Below are positions 52,178 to 60,972 of a DNA stretch of 61,059 bases, in pieces. This DNA is from Acidobacteriota bacterium. Lineage in GTDB: Bacteria; Acidobacteriota; Terriglobia; Bryobacterales; Bryobacteraceae. The position numbers and the translations under genes are program-made. The stretch covers positions 1 to 61,059 of the forward strand of contig CANIVU010000049.1 of assembly GCA_947470805.1 (NCBI GenBank), written 5' to 3'. Each line of letters begins with the position of its first letter. The stretch's first letter is position 1. The notes under the pieces are model-generated. The model worked only from the letters and a program-made list of their open reading frames with translations, did not search any database and was not told the origin of the DNA.

Positions 52178-52214
52178 AGCCGCCACGCGAGTCCCGCTCG
52201 CATGGCGGCTTTTT
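52178..52214 (+). terminator. Terminator of the TonB-type receptor gene
   Basis: AGCCGCCA plus GCGAG pairs with CTCGC plus TGGCGGCT, with one internal mismatch and a 5-base loop, followed by TTTTTG. It lies 21 bases after the stop. Confidence 0.8.
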
Positions 52215-52226
52215 GCTGCCAAAACC

Positions 52227-52401
52227 GTGTCACACACAATTTGATCGCCGCCCCGGAATAGGACGGAAAACGCCTCCGGGGCTCAGCTTAACCCCAAAAT
52301 TCGCGTAGAACGGCCCGGAAAACCGAGCAAACCAGCTAAGCGGGGCCGATTATGCGCCAGCCCCCCCAATTCCGACCCAGGAAATTGTGTCACACACAAT
52401 T
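52227..52401. repeat. Two copies of a 15-base repeat in a gene-free stretch
   Basis: GTGTCACACACAATT occurs at 52227-52241 and again at 52387-52401. The second copy is part of a palindrome, AATTGTGT-CAC-ACACAATT (52383-52401). No gene lies between them. They sit past the receptor terminator and before the 3' end of the GNAT gene. Confidence 0.6.
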
Positions 52402-52411
52402 AAATCTAAAC

Positions 52412-52996
52412 CTACCTCCCAATCACCGGCATCTGCGGCGCCGCCGTCACCGGCAGATACCCATCCAACCGTGGATCCCCGGCAATTTCAATTCCCCGCG
52501 CATACGGCCGAAAACCCATTTTCTGATAAAACCCCAGCGCCTTCGGGTCGTCCAGCGTACACGTATGCAGCCACACACGGTTGATCTTCGTACTCCACGC
52601 CAACCGCAGCGCATGCGCCATCATCGCCCTTCCCTGCCCCCGCCCGGTCTCCGCCGGCGTCAACCCAAACAGCGCAATCTCCACATCGCCCGACGCCGCA
52701 TGGTCCAACTCCACCAGCCCGCTCCCGCCGTCGTACAAATACACCTCATACCCCGGCCGCGCCAAACGTTCCGTCAGCTGCTCGTCGCTCGCTCGAAGCC
52801 TGCTGAACCACAACCAGTTCTCCCCCACCCGCCGGAACATCGCCCGGTAAGTGTCGAGGCTAGAAACGTCCATCGCCTCCAACTCGCCTGGAAACTTCCC
52901 GTCGATCCAAGGTGGCCGCCCGGTCATCTGCAAATAGGTAACCACCGAAGCAATTTTGCCGGGGGCGAGAATGTGAGTTCCGTCAGGGATTAGCAT
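52412..52996 (-). CDS. GNAT-family N-acetyltransferase
   Basis: A 194-residue acetyltransferase. The acetyl-CoA loop is GRGQGRAMMAHALRLAW (Q/RxxGxG/A type), followed by VWLHTCTLDDPKALGFYQKM, the usual beta5/alpha4 pattern. The N-terminal half (DGTHILAPGKIASVVTYLQM) is a family-specific lead. The acceptor is unknown. Its start overlaps the end of the PP2C phosphatase gene by 7 bases, so it is probably translationally coupled to it and may belong to the same stress pathway. Confidence 0.85.
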   Translation of the reverse strand: MLIPDGTHILAPGKIASVVTYLQMTGRPPWIDGKFPGELEAMDVSSLDTYRAMFRRVGENWLWFSRLRASDEQLTERLARPGYEVYLYDGGSGLVELDHAASGDVEIALFGLTPAETGRGQGRAMMAHALRLAWSTKINRVWLHTCTLDDPKALGFYQKMGFRPYARGIEIAGDPRLDGYLPVTAAPQMPVIGR

Positions 52997-55560
52997 AAGA
53001 AACGAACGGCGATCAGTGTCATATCGTCGTGCTGCGGATGGCCGTTCGCAAAGCCATCGGCGGCAGTGACAATCTTAGGAATCATATCGCGCACCGTGTC
53101 CCCTTTGTGCGCCTGCAGGAATTCCCCCAGCGCCTCCTCCCCCCACTCCTCATCCGCCGCGTTCATCGCTTCACTAATCCCATCGGTGAATCCCACCAGC
53201 AGATCTCCCGGCTCAATCGCAAAGGTCCCATGCGTAAACCGCGCCGGCCGGAACAGCCCCACCACCGGCCCGCCGTCCTCCAACCGGTGAATCGCCCCGC
53301 CCCGCACCACCATCGGCGGACAATGCCCGCCATTCACATACGTCAACACCCGCGTCCCCGCGTCATACTGCGCGTAGAACAACGTGGCATACCGGTTCGA
53401 TGGCGACGAGTCAAAAATCAACCGGTTCAACGTCGCAATCATCACCCCCAAATCCCCCGGCAACGACATCGCCTGCCCCCGCAGCGCCGATTGCAAACTC
53501 GCCATCAACAGCGCCGCCGGAATCCCCTTCCCGCTCACATCCCCAATCGAAAACGCAAACACCCCATTCTCCAACTTCAGGAAATCGTACGAATCCCCGC
53601 CCACCCCGCGCGCCGGCCGACAGTAACCCCAATAGTCCAGCCCGTCAATCACCGGCAAATTCTGCGGAAACAGCCGCTCCTGCACCTCCCCGGCAATCTC
53701 AACCTCCCGGTTCAGCCGCTCCCTCTGCGCCACAGCTTCGGTAATCGCCGCCGCCAGCTGGCTGTTCTCCAGCGCCATCCCCGTCTGCGCCGCCACCGTC
53801 TCCAGCAGCCGTATGTCGTTCGGCGTATACGGTTCCTCGCTGCGCTTGTGCCCCAGTGTCAACACGCCCAGCAGCCTGTCCTTCACCGCCAGCGGCAGCA
53901 GCAGTTCGGCCCCCGTAGCCCGCAGCCACCCCATCTCGTCCGCACCCAAAGCCTCCCGGTGCACCCACGAAGACGCATCGTCCAAATACACCCGCAACGG
54001 AGCCCGGTCCCGCCGCAACAGTTCCGCCGTCCGCGCCCCATCGGGCAGCGCCACCGCCCCGCCGTAGGCCGGTTCAAACTGACCTCCCTGCCCCACCAGC
54101 ACCGAAATCCGGTCAATGTGCAGCGCCTCGCCAATCCGCGTCGCCACCGCTTCCAGCAGCGGCCGCGTCTCCACCATCGTCCGCACGTCTTCGCTCAGAG
54201 CGGTCAACAACAACTCCGCGTCATAGGCCTCCCGGAAGAACCGCCGGTCCACCCACAGCGCCAGCTTCTCCGCGACCTTCTGCAAAAACACAACCAGAAT
54301 CGTGCCAAACGCCACCACCTGCAGCGTCTTCGGCCGGTTCATCCCCGGCTGCGTAGCCAGCGCAACCGAAGTGGCAAGAATCCCCAGAATCAGCCCCGCC
54401 TGTAGAATCCGCACCCCCCGGCTCGCCAGGGCGTATTGGAGCCCCTGCCGCACGGTCACCGCCACGCCAAACGCACGCTGGACGACAATCACATAAGCCA
54501 GCACCACCGGGAACATGCACATGGCCAGCAGCGCCGGCAGGATCACCCATTCGCCCAGCGAATCCGGACTCCGGCCAAACGCCAGCGAAGCCAGAATCAC
54601 CAGGAACATCGGCGTCAGCGCCCCAGCCGCGCCGAAAAGAATCATCCGCATGCGCCGCAGCGAATCCACATCGGTAAGGACAAAACGCTTGGACGTCAGC
54701 AAGCCAAAAAACGCACTGATCGCCACCATATTCAGCAACTGCACCAGCCCGGACACCCGAAACCCGAAGTCGATCACCGAAGCCCACCGCGCCGGATCGG
54801 CCCAGGCCGTCAGGTAGGCCGACGTGAAGTTCACCGCGATAGCCAGAACCAGCGCCGCCACGGCCGCGGTGCGAATCCAGGGCAACCGCTCCTGCCAAGC
54901 CGCCCGCCGCGGAAACTCCCAGGCAAACAGGAACATGGAAAGGCCCCAGGCTGAATTACACAGCACGTGGAGCATATGAAACAGGACCCCCAGCCCCCCC
55001 ATCGAAACCGGGAAGAAGCTGGGATGGACAACGCTGTGGGAGAAGGAGACCAGCATAGCCAGCAGCAGCCAAGCCTGCCGGTCCAGCGGCCGCCGCAGAA
55101 CGGTCCAGAACCCCAGCGCGATGCACAAAAGCGGCATCCCGATCGACATCACAGCCAGGAACGCCATCCGCGAAACGGTCATCCGGGTCGAAGACCCCGC
55201 CTCCAACTGCCAGGAAACCTCCCGAAGAGCCCCGCCCGGGCCCTGCACAGTAACCGTCACCCGGTCCCCCGGAAACAGCTTCTCCAGCGCAGCAAACCGC
55301 GAAGCGTCGCCCGAAAACGGCTGCCCCTGCACCGCCAGCAACCGGTCCCCGTCGAGCAACCCAGCCGCCACCGCCGCCTTCCCAGCCCGCGTCACCGCCG
55401 GCCAAGGTGCGCCCAGCGCAAACCCCGCCGCCGCCTGATTCTCCGGCCACCGGATCTGCTCGTAGAACATCGACCCCGTTGCAACCTGATACGCGGCCAG
55501 CAGAATCAAAAGCAGCACCGCCGCCACCCGTAAGGCTCGTTCCTTCTGTCGGATCTCCAT
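52990..55560 (-). CDS. Membrane PP2C (RsbU/SpoIIE-type) phosphatase with PDZ-like and GAF domains
   Basis: An 856-residue sensor phosphatase. One helix near the N-terminus (VAAVLLLILLAAYQVATGS) is followed by a PDZ-like periplasmic domain (about 45-125, with DGDRLLAVQGQPFSGD). About eight membrane helices follow (about 130-430), then a GAF-like domain (about 470-600) and a PP2C domain (about 640-856) with GGDSYDF, GDVSGKGIPAAL, GHCPPMVV, GFTDGISEAM and HDDMTLIAV. These metal-binding motifs are complete. Such phosphatases act on anti-sigma-factor antagonists in partner-switching stress control. No kinase or antagonist gene is next to it. It also overlaps the GNAT gene. Confidence 0.88.
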   Translation of the reverse strand: MEIRQKERALRVAAVLLLILLAAYQVATGSMFYEQIRWPENQAAAGFALGAPWPAVTRAGKAAVAAGLLDGDRLLAVQGQPFSGDASRFAALEKLFPGDRVTVTVQGPGGALREVSWQLEAGSSTRMTVSRMAFLAVMSIGMPLLCIALGFWTVLRRPLDRQAWLLLAMLVSFSHSVVHPSFFPVSMGGLGVLFHMLHVLCNSAWGLSMFLFAWEFPRRAAWQERLPWIRTAAVAALVLAIAVNFTSAYLTAWADPARWASVIDFGFRVSGLVQLLNMVAISAFFGLLTSKRFVLTDVDSLRRMRMILFGAAGALTPMFLVILASLAFGRSPDSLGEWVILPALLAMCMFPVVLAYVIVVQRAFGVAVTVRQGLQYALASRGVRILQAGLILGILATSVALATQPGMNRPKTLQVVAFGTILVVFLQKVAEKLALWVDRRFFREAYDAELLLTALSEDVRTMVETRPLLEAVATRIGEALHIDRISVLVGQGGQFEPAYGGAVALPDGARTAELLRRDRAPLRVYLDDASSWVHREALGADEMGWLRATGAELLLPLAVKDRLLGVLTLGHKRSEEPYTPNDIRLLETVAAQTGMALENSQLAAAITEAVAQRERLNREVEIAGEVQERLFPQNLPVIDGLDYWGYCRPARGVGGDSYDFLKLENGVFAFSIGDVSGKGIPAALLMASLQSALRGQAMSLPGDLGVMIATLNRLIFDSSPSNRYATLFYAQYDAGTRVLTYVNGGHCPPMVVRGGAIHRLEDGGPVVGLFRPARFTHGTFAIEPGDLLVGFTDGISEAMNAADEEWGEEALGEFLQAHKGDTVRDMIPKIVTAADGFANGHPQHDDMTLIAVRFLC

Positions 55561-55706
55561 AGCGTGCGCAAATTATCTCACGCCACCACAGCGCTCCCCG
55601 AGGAAATCAGGTGGGTTTCCACTCCTCCGCCAGCACCGAAACAGGCGCCGCACGCCTGATAACTTTGCGCCAGGCATCGCGTTTCATGTTGCAAGGACGT
55701 GTTTAA

Positions 55707-57212
55707 CTAATCCCACCGCAAATCATTCAAGTCAGAATTGACGTCTTCACTTCGAGCGTCGCATTGATACCGGTTGGCCATGGCCCGAAGGATGGCGCCC
55801 GTCCGCGGCCATTGCGCATTAACTGTATCCGCCATAGTCCTGTATTTTTGTGCCAGCGCACGTTCCTGCGCCCCACCATCGGTCATACCTCGCGTTGTTA
55901 CTCCCCGGCTGTTGTAGAGCCCAGTCTGAATATGTTCGTCAATCGTGGTGTTCTTGAATCTTTCAATCACATTACGGACGGCAACATGTGGCCAGACACC
56001 GTCAGGATCTGTAGCCGCACGTGCAAGGATGAAGCCAATTTGAATATCGGCACCTGTGAGGCATTTCATCTCCACACCCCGCTTACGGGCGGACTCGATC
56101 CAATCGGCGAGCTCCTTTTCATCTATCATGCCTTGCTCTTTAGCTCCCGGTAGCAAGTACCAAGAATCCATGACATCACGAGCGACACGCGCTCGGTCCC
56201 GTCGCACTTCATCGATCTCCTTGCCGTTTCTTGACTCGTAGGCATGGTCGTCGCGCTTGTAGATCAAGCTCACCAGATCGGCGAAGAAAAGAGGATTGGT
56301 TTGCAATACGCGATGAAGAGCCATCGGTGCCGATGTGTATCTCTTGAGATCGTCAAACAGGGCTGCATCCGGAAATTCGAGCATTGCAATTTCTTCAAGC
56401 GAAAGTTCGGCCTTTCGGTAAAGTTGGTCGAAGACATGCCCGAGATAGAACTCGTTCTTCACCCGATCTGTCGTTCTCTTATCGTCCTCCAAAAACTGTT
56501 GGAGTAGACGCTGAAGCAGTTCGCTGGGAATGTCGGCGTCTGGGGCGCCAGCGAGTTCGAGCGCGGACTTTGGGCGTTTTGCATTCAAAAGCCTTTCAAC
56601 GGCGAAAGGGGCCTCGCCTTTCATGTCGGTTTGGGAATACCCGCTTGCATACTTCCAGTACGCCGCTCCTTCGGCCGCACCATGCGTCTCGACAGCCATC
56701 CATGTATTGGCGTTTTCCGGTAAACCAAGGTACAACAGCGCGCATCCTTCCGGAGAATAGGTGCCGTTTACCCTAAGACGCTCAACTTCCTTGCCGACCC
56801 ATTCCGGACCATTCTTTTCGATACAGCCGATCGCATATCCTCTGACTAACACTGGCATGTCGCTGGCATGGGCCAAAAGCGCGTCCAACATCTTGTCACT
56901 TTCATTGTCGCCACTGACCGCCAGTACAAGCGAATTGCCAAGTATGCCTGGATACTGAATAGTCCTTGAAAACGCAAGGATGTCTTCCATCGAAGCGTTG
57001 TCCAAAACTTCACGAGCGGCCGCCGTTTGAGCTGCTTTCACCGAGGTTTGCTTGGCCTCGTAGTCTATCGACTCTCCCTGAGTGAGGCGTGGCCATGGTG
57101 TTGCCAGTATCCATCCAACCCGTTTGGGGACTGCGCGCTGAATCACTCGTGCGAAGCGATCGGGAGAGGAATCAGAATCCCCTCTCTCCATCGTTGCTAA
57201 AGGGTGGCTCAT
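55707..57212 (-). CDS. Hypothetical protein, apparently the C-terminal part of a larger gene
   Basis: A 501-residue cytoplasmic protein of no family I can name. The frame opens at an ATG directly after an in-frame TAA (57222-57224), with poor ribosome-binding sequence. The first residues look like mid-protein sequence (FARVIQRAVPKRVGWILATP), so I suspect 5' loss. Motif-like stretches: TPWPRLTQGESIDYE, TYSPEGCALLYLGLPENANT, LTGADIQIGFILARAATDPD and ARAATDPDGVWPHVAVRNVI. It is mainly helical and acidic/basic, like the end of a large multidomain protein. Codon use is less GC3-biased than the core genes. Neighbours are remnants and a broken transposase, so it lies in an accessory region. Confidence 0.55.
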   Translation of the reverse strand: MSHPLATMERGDSDSSPDRFARVIQRAVPKRVGWILATPWPRLTQGESIDYEAKQTSVKAAQTAAAREVLDNASMEDILAFSRTIQYPGILGNSLVLAVSGDNESDKMLDALLAHASDMPVLVRGYAIGCIEKNGPEWVGKEVERLRVNGTYSPEGCALLYLGLPENANTWMAVETHGAAEGAAYWKYASGYSQTDMKGEAPFAVERLLNAKRPKSALELAGAPDADIPSELLQRLLQQFLEDDKRTTDRVKNEFYLGHVFDQLYRKAELSLEEIAMLEFPDAALFDDLKRYTSAPMALHRVLQTNPLFFADLVSLIYKRDDHAYESRNGKEIDEVRRDRARVARDVMDSWYLLPGAKEQGMIDEKELADWIESARKRGVEMKCLTGADIQIGFILARAATDPDGVWPHVAVRNVIERFKNTTIDEHIQTGLYNSRGVTTRGMTDGGAQERALAQKYRTMADTVNAQWPRTGAILRAMANRYQCDARSEDVNSDLNDLRWD

Positions 57213-57255
57213 TAAAGGCCGTTAGAGAGAGAATGCCGTGCAAAAGCGAATTTCC

Positions 57256-57468
57256 CTACAGCGTTCCCCCTGTTCCAGACGAATGCCGTAGTACTGGGCA
57301 CATAGTTTGCTCTGGCGCGGCGCACTCGTCGGCCAATGTTGCAATTGGGACACTTGGCCCAGAACGCTCTAGTACTAAGCCACTCCAAATGGTAGCGCAT
57401 CCGTCTTTTGGTTTTAGTAACAGAGCATCAAGTCGGCCATTGGCGTACCAGTACGGCGCTCCAAATGT
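57256..57468 (-). pseudogene. Gene remnant, about 70 codons without a start
   Basis: An open frame of 70 sense codons with protein-like composition (FGAPYWYANGRLDALLLKPK, then DGCATIWSGLVLERSGPSVP) and a stop at 57256-57258. It has no ATG/GTG start; an in-frame TAA lies where the direct repeat begins at 57467. It looks like the C-terminal part of a gene cut at the repeat junction. Low confidence. Confidence 0.3.
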
Positions 57469-57505
57469 TTAGTTTCTGAAGGCGCGCAACGATACTCGAT
57501 GTTCC
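57467..57505 (+). repeat. Imperfect direct repeat, left copy
   Basis: Begins GTTTAGTTTCTGAAGGCGCG and continues to CGATGTT. It matches the copy at 59984-60021 with several mismatches and small gaps. The two flank the 665-residue secreted-protein gene. Confidence 0.5.
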
Positions 57506-57803
57506 TCAACAATTTACGGGTTTTCCCCGATGGCATCGAACTCACACCTAGGCGAACCTAAAGTTGTAACAGTCGCTTGCTCAAAGCCGCAGGTAACAGT
57601 GGTTCCGTTTACTCGTGTCAGGCATGAACCTGGTGGAGGAGTATATGGTCTCTCGTCCTGCGCGCTTACTTATTTACTGCTGCAATAAAAAACTCACCAC
57701 TACAAAAAACACAAACGAGTTGATGGCACGACTTTCAACCAACGGCAAATCTATATTGAAACGCACGTACCCCGTGCCCCTCACAGATATTAAGGACCTA
57801 CGC
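57506..57803. other. Upstream region of the two-fold repeat gene
   Basis: About 300 bases with lower GC than the rest of the window. The downstream frame is open back to 57615, but that part (with YCCNKKLTTTKNTNELMARL) is not signal-like. TATATT at 57754-57759 is a possible -10. No separate gene seen. Confidence 0.35.
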
Positions 57804-59801
57804 ATGAATCTAGCTACGCTCTATGAAATCAGTGGCCTCCGGAAACTCTCCGGACCGGCCCGCTTCGGCCTCCTTGCCCTCACGATGGGCCTGGCCTCCT
57901 TCTCCCAGACCTTGACGTCCGATGGCCAGTATACGCTTGGCCCGGTCACGGGCGCCGTTGGCGTCGTGCACATCACCACAGGGAATTCCCCCAACTTCAC
58001 GAACAATGACTATTGGGTCGCCGACCACTTGCGTGGCTTTTGCCGGTTCAGCCGAAGCACCGTTGGAGGTCCTTTCGTGATTAGTCCCGCGACCTGTCTC
58101 ACGGGCGGCCCGGTTGCCGTTGGCAAGCCGCACTATGACGCGGCCAATCGGTTTCTGTATATCCCCGACCTCAGTGCTGCCTCTCTCGGGGTGTGGCGGT
58201 ATACCTATACGGCTGCTAGCCGCACGTTCGGTTCTCCCGTCCGCATCGCTGCCACCCTCCGTAATCTGCGGCCCCACACCGTTGCCCTTGGTCCGGATGG
58301 CAGCCTCTACGTCGGTACGCTTCGTAACGCGAACATCTATCGCGTCACGAATCCGGACCAGGCCACCACTGCCCAGGTTGTGAGTATTGTAGGGTCCACC
58401 AACGACGGGGTAACTCCGCAGGACATCGCCTTCGCCGGTCAAAATCTGTGGATCGCTCAGTCGGCCTCGATCGCACGCATCCCGGCTATTTCCACCTGCA
58501 CCTCCACGGCACGCTGCACCGCCGAGGCCACGAATACTGCTGTCACTGCCCCTACCTCTATCACCGCACTTAGTGCCACCCGGATTGTTTTCGGCGATTC
58601 GACAGCCGGCGCCGGGTTCATCTACAATTACGACACTACTACGGACACCCAGAGCCTCTGGAGCCAAACCATGCTGCCCGCCGGCGCAACCGCTGCGATC
58701 TCCTATCCCGGCATCACCGGCATCAGCAAGGATGCGGCCGGAATCATCATCGCCGCCGATATTGTGGGGAACATCACCGCACTGCAGGGTGGCGTATACA
58801 GTCTCTCGGCATTGGCGCCGTTAGCCGCGACCGGTGCTGCAGGCGTTCCTCCGACGCCGGCGCTTGCCCCTGGGTTGGTGAGTGCCAACTTCGCCTATGA
58901 AGGTGTTACGCTGCCTGCCGGTGCCGTCGTTCTCGGCGGAACCCTCGCCAACAAGTCGGTGTGGATCTCCGATCACGTTTTCGGGCTCTGCCGCCTCGAT
59001 CCGGTTGCTAACAGCAACCCAATCCGTTATACGCTCAATGCCACGACATGTGTGATCAACGCGGTCTCCCCTGGCCAGCCGGTGAAGTCGGGCACAACGA
59101 TCGTGTTCGTTCCGGATAATTCCTCCGCCAGCACGGGTGTTTGGCGCTACACGTACAATACCGCCACGAAACTTTTGGGTAGCCCGGTTCGTCTCGGTGC
59201 CAGTGCCTTCAATGGCGCCCGTCCCACCGCCCTGGCGCTGAACGCCGCTGGCGATCTGTTTGTCGGTAGCACTACCACCCCGCTCATCCGCAAGATCAAA
59301 GCAGCCGCCACTGCGACGGCAGCCGCTACGACCGGAGCCGCGAACGTCGCTTTGAATGTGCCGATTGTGGGTCGAATGGCCGACGGAAACGGTGTGACTT
59401 CGTTCGCCCTGAGCGGCACGAGCCTGTACATCGGCCAGGCGACGACTGGCTTGCAGGTCCTGAACACATCCGGATTGGCCGATGGCGTCCAGACACAGAC
59501 TCTGCCAATTGCCGCCGCTCTGGACGTCCTCGACGCACAGGCGCTGCTCGTCCCGACCGCCGGGAAACTCATCGCCGCCTCCACGCTGGGCGTCTACAAA
59601 CTGGACCTTGATGCCGGTACCCAGGCTCTACTTGCATCGAAAGGTGTTGGTCGTATCCCCGGCTTAACTGAACAGCTGTTCACCATCTCCGGGCTCGGCT
59701 TGAATATCGCTGGCGACCTCGTCATCGGCGATGATCCGTACCTCGGTAACTTCGCTGCCTTTGGCCGTCTTTGGACGATCCCTGCCGCTAATTTACAGTA
59801 A
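57804..59801 (+). CDS. Secreted two-fold repeat protein (propeller-like), unknown function
   Basis: A 665-residue exported protein. The ATG at 57804 has AAGGA about 8 bases upstream and a signal peptide soon after (ARFGLLALTMGLASFSQTL). The mature part is an internal duplication: WVADHLRGFCRF, GVWRYTYTAASRTFGSPVRI and LGPDGSLYVGT in the first half match WISDHVFGLCRL, GVWRYTYNTATKLLGSPVRL and LNAAGDLFVGS in the second (split near residue 380). Each half reads like NHL/SMP-type propeller blades. Each also has paired cysteines (GFCRF/ATCLTGG; GLCRL/ATCVIN). No catalytic motif is seen. Codon use is looser than in the core genes. A strong terminator follows. Confidence 0.7.
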   Translation: MNLATLYEISGLRKLSGPARFGLLALTMGLASFSQTLTSDGQYTLGPVTGAVGVVHITTGNSPNFTNNDYWVADHLRGFCRFSRSTVGGPFVISPATCLTGGPVAVGKPHYDAANRFLYIPDLSAASLGVWRYTYTAASRTFGSPVRIAATLRNLRPHTVALGPDGSLYVGTLRNANIYRVTNPDQATTAQVVSIVGSTNDGVTPQDIAFAGQNLWIAQSASIARIPAISTCTSTARCTAEATNTAVTAPTSITALSATRIVFGDSTAGAGFIYNYDTTTDTQSLWSQTMLPAGATAAISYPGITGISKDAAGIIIAADIVGNITALQGGVYSLSALAPLAATGAAGVPPTPALAPGLVSANFAYEGVTLPAGAVVLGGTLANKSVWISDHVFGLCRLDPVANSNPIRYTLNATTCVINAVSPGQPVKSGTTIVFVPDNSSASTGVWRYTYNTATKLLGSPVRLGASAFNGARPTALALNAAGDLFVGSTTTPLIRKIKAAATATAAATTGAANVALNVPIVGRMADGNGVTSFALSGTSLYIGQATTGLQVLNTSGLADGVQTQTLPIAAALDVLDAQALLVPTAGKLIAASTLGVYKLDLDAGTQALLASKGVGRIPGLTEQLFTISGLGLNIAGDLVIGDDPYLGNFAAFGRLWTIPAANLQ

Positions 59802-59823
59802 TTACACAACCAGCCGCGGAACG

Positions 59824-59863
59824 GCCGAGGGGGCTTCATCGCCCCTTCGGCTTTTCTATTTTT
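59824..59863 (+). terminator. Rho-independent terminator after the two-fold repeat gene
   Basis: GCCGAGGGGGC (59824-59834) pairs with GCCCCTTCGGC (59841-59851), with one G-U pair and loop TTCATC, followed by TTTTCTATTTTT. Confidence 0.85.
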
Positions 59864-60085
59864 GGCGTCCCAGCCGAAGCCGAACGGGTCAAATGCCGGC
59901 TTCTGCGTTGGCGTCGTAAGCGTCCGATTCCCCTTTCAATTACCCACAATTTGCCGAGCCACGAGGAACCCGGCATGGAGATCGTTTAGTTTCCGAAAGC
60001 CGCGCTAGATAACGATGTTACCCGGCGGCGGGTCGTGTTTCCGTGCGAGATATCCGCCGAGTTTTGCTACTTTTCGCAAATAGTA
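59864..60085. other. Gene-free stretch before the IS remnant
   Basis: No gene seen. It contains the right copy of the direct repeat (59984-60021) and then sequence leading to the transposase remnant. Confidence 0.4.
59984..60021 (+). repeat. Imperfect direct repeat, right copy
   Basis: Begins GTTTAGTTTCCGAAAGCCGC and continues to CGATGTTACC; counterpart of 57467-57505. Confidence 0.5.
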
Positions 60086-60972
60086 CTACACGGTTAGGGA
60101 CCGTGTCTCGGAGGGCCGGTCCTTGACAAAATGGTCAAGTAACTGCTGCTCACAGCCCGTGAAGCCGAGTGACGGCGGTGCCTCTTTATCTTCACGCTGA
60201 TTCATCGTTAGCCAGAAGATTCGCCAGGCAATAATACAAAAGAACGCGAATAAGTTGCTCAGCCGATCCGCAGTTCGCAAGTGCGACTGTTCGGCGCGGC
60301 ACCCGGACTTTAGAATCTTGTGAAACACTTGGATCTTCCATCTCATGCCATATTTCTCAAGTAGGTGCACGGCTGTTGTCAGGTCGTCGACGGGCAGATC
60401 GGTGAGCAACTTCCAGACGATCCGTTCCCGATTCGCAGGCGACTGGGTCTCATAAGCATGAACTGCGGTCACCATCAATGTCGGATACTTCTTCTGCTTG
60501 CCCTCGGGCGGGTGCAGTAGCACCCAATGGAATTTGATCTCGATTACGGCCTCGGTTGGATTATCGTCCTGGTCTGGCACTGTGAACCGGTGTTGCCCTT
60601 GCGGGGAGAATTGTTCGGAGATGCAGAGACGCGTGGGTCCGCTCCGGCGATCGACTCAGGTACGAACCAGGAAGTGCGTTTTCTGCTCTTGCGCCGCACA
60701 AAACAGTTCGTAAATGTCGCTCTCCCGGTCACCGATATGTAAACACCGCCCCGGACTCCCAAGCAGTTGAGTAGGTGCCCGCAGGTTGTCGATCCACCGC
60801 ACGATCTCCTTCTCCTCAATCCTCCTCAATCGGAATCCATGTCGGATTGACGTGGCGCTTCAGAGCATTGGTCCCCTTGAACTCCTTGCGTGTCCAGAAC
60901 TTCGCCGCACACAGTCCGAGTGGCAGACCGCCGGCGCGTGTCAACGACTTTGAGACAGTCGGTCAAGGAGTT
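60086..60972 (-). pseudogene. Decayed IS4-family transposase
   Basis: Several frames on the minus strand spell an IS4-type DDE transposase: GGLPLGLCAAKFWTRKEFKG, then ALKRHVNPTWIPIEE, then IGDRESDIYELFCAAQEQKT (catalytic Asp), FLVRT and, nearer the C-terminus, GMRWKIQVFHKILKSGCRAE (Glu region). Lesions: a 10-base tandem duplication GATTGAGGAG (near 60820-60840) shifts the frame; a TGA interrupts after FLVRT where a Cys codon is usual; further upstream at about 60945 the frame is shifted again. The N-terminal DNA-binding part is missing or beyond the edge. An intact 164-codon frame covers only the C-terminus (60086-60580). The element is inactive. Confidence 0.85.

Noticed and set aside
55607-55687. 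A 26-codon minus-strand frame beginning KRDAWRKVIRRAAP
   Set aside because: Too short and without any supporting motif; possibly part of the decayed segment, but not claimable as a gene.
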